Shown here piece after piece: positions 60,994 to 64,000 of a DNA stretch of 64,000 bases (within the stretch, counting starts at the first letter, position 1; every line of letters starts with the position of its first letter). Origin of the DNA: Thiobaca trueperi. Lineage in GTDB: Bacteria; Pseudomonadota; Gammaproteobacteria; Chromatiales; Chromatiaceae. A program made the translations under genes and the position numbers. The stretch lies in NCBI RefSeq assembly GCF_004342175.1, contig NZ_SMAO01000012.1, positions 1-64,000 on the forward strand, given 5' to 3'. Below the pieces are notes generated by a model. The model ran no database searches. It was given only the letters and a program-made list of their open reading frames with translations, and was not told the origin of the DNA.

Positions 60994-62068
60994 ATGCGCA
61001 CGATCAAATGGCTCGCTGTTCTGGGTTGGTTTCTGGCGTGCGGTCTCCAGGCAGCCGGGACGCCGACGCTGGACACCGCTGTCGTCACCGCGCGCACGCT
61101 GCCGCGCGAGTATCGGCTGGACGGACTCATCGAGGCGGTCAACCGCTCCACCGTCTCGGCCCAGACGTCGGGGCAGGTGCAGGAGATGTTTTACGATGTC
61201 GATGATTATGTCGAAAAAAACGCGATACTCGTGCGTCTCAAGGATACCGAGCAACGTGCCCAGGTCAGTCAGGCGGAAGCCGATCTCAAGTCGGCGACCG
61301 CCCGCCTGCGGCAGTTGAAGGACGAGCACGAGCGGATCGCCGGACTCTATCGTAAAAAGGCGGTCTCGGACTCGGCGATGGATCAGGCGACCGCCAGTCT
61401 GGCCACCGCCCAGGCCGACCTGGATGCCGCCACCGCGCGTCTGGAACAGGCGCGCGAACAGCTTGCCTATACTGAAATCCGAGCGCCCTATTCGGGCATC
61501 GTCGCCCAGCGGCATATCGAGTTGGGCAGCATGGTGAATTCGGGGGCGCCGGTCATGAGCGGGATCTCACTCGACGATCTGCGGGTCATTGTCGATGTGC
61601 CGCAGAGCATCATCCAGTCGGTAAGGCGCAGCGCCCAATCCGGTGCGGCGGTCAGGGTGTATCTGCCGGATGGCGAGGTCGTCGCAGGCGCTGGCATCAC
61701 CGTCTTTCCCCTTGCCGATCCGGGCTCCAATACCTTCAAGGTGCGCATCGATCTGCCGAACCAGAGCGACGCCCGGCCCCGTCTCCTGTTTCCGGGGATG
61801 TTCGTCAAAACCGGCCTGGTGGTGGGCGAGAAGTCGGTGCTGACGGTGCCCCGATCCGCCGTGGCGCAGCGCTCCGAGGTCACGGGGATCTATGTCGTGG
61901 CGGAGAGTGGTCGGATCCATTTCCGTCAGATCCGTCTGGGGCAGAGTCTGCCGGATGCCGAGGTGGTGCTGGCCGGTCTGACCGAGGGCGAACGGGTCGC
62001 GCTCGACCCCATTGCCGCCGGTGTGGCGCTCAAGTCGCAGCGGACAGCGGTGACACAGGAGACGGGGC

Positions 62069-62076
<8 letters not shown>
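60994..62076 (+). CDS. RND efflux periplasmic adaptor (membrane fusion protein)
   Basis: 360 residues. A signal peptide (about 1-22) ends near LQAAGT. A lipoyl-like half is followed by a hairpin coiled coil (VSQAEADLKSATARLRQLKD to DLDAATARLEQAREQL), then IRAPYSGIVAQRHIELGSMV and a beta-barrel domain with FPGMFVKTGLVVG. It links the inner-membrane pump to an outer-membrane channel. Its stop overlaps the pump gene start. Substrate unknown. Confidence 0.88.

Positions 62077-64000
<1,924 letters not shown>

Overview
The window looks like chromosomal DNA of a GC-rich gammaproteobacterial phototroph, most likely a purple sulfur bacterium (Chromatiaceae-like). The grounds are magnesium-chelatase genes bchD-bchI beside a bciB-type divinyl reductase, an SQR-family flavoprotein, and the gammaproteobacterial neighbourhoods crp(vfr)-osmC-speD-coq7 and proA-nadD-rsfS. 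No rRNA, tRNA, CRISPR array, phage or classical insertion sequence was seen. I cannot name the species.

Layout. 0-8.6 kb: two AT-rich orphan genes, a decayed Phd/PIN toxin-antitoxin pair, a thioredoxin-like/permease/HMA-like set, an orphan ParA with a Met-rich membrane coiled-coil protein, a 5'-nucleotidase and an Mth938-type protein. 8.8-31.4 kb: an exopolysaccharide locus. It starts with an Ala-rich secreted protein, an outer-membrane barrel, a Wza-like export protein, a Wzc-like tyrosine kinase and a WcaJ-like initiating transferase. It continues with glycosyltransferases, a coupled GMC oxidoreductase/aldo-keto reductase/flippase/polymerase block, an AT-rich GT14 gene and an FkbM methyltransferase. 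31.4-37.7 kb: an unstable zone of Rpn/PD-(D/E)XK genes and their debris, enclosing GDP-L-fucose synthesis (fcl, gmd). 37.8-43.4 kb: a LapG-like protease, a Cache/PAS/degenerate HD-GYP sensor, a second O-antigen ligase-like protein and a Gfo/Idh/MocA oxidoreductase. 43.5-52.3 kb: housekeeping genes (apaG, apaH, folA, rsfS, nadD, proA) interrupted by an SQR-like gene with a 55-residue companion, then envelope proteins. 52.3-57 kb: bchD-bchI divergent from bciB. 57-64 kb: DUF2269, crp, osmC, speD, coq7 and an RND efflux pair running off the end.

How it fits together. The first half makes, flips, polymerises and exports a surface polysaccharide, probably fucose-containing. The LapG-like protease and the sensor beside it suggest control of surface attachment. 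The bch/bci genes serve bacteriochlorophyll synthesis.

Most notable signals. (1) Rpn nuclease genes lie inside the polysaccharide locus with strong internal Shine-Dalgarno/ATG pairs that would yield separate C-terminal RpnS-like proteins. One locus has lost its nuclease part but kept this small cistron. (2) A two-type family of ~87-bp elements with TTAAACCGCG termini recurs as ordered B-A pairs and supplies stop codons to adjacent genes. (3) Same-orientation repeats bracket the fucose genes and a VapBC module, so deletion or exchange of those segments is plausible.
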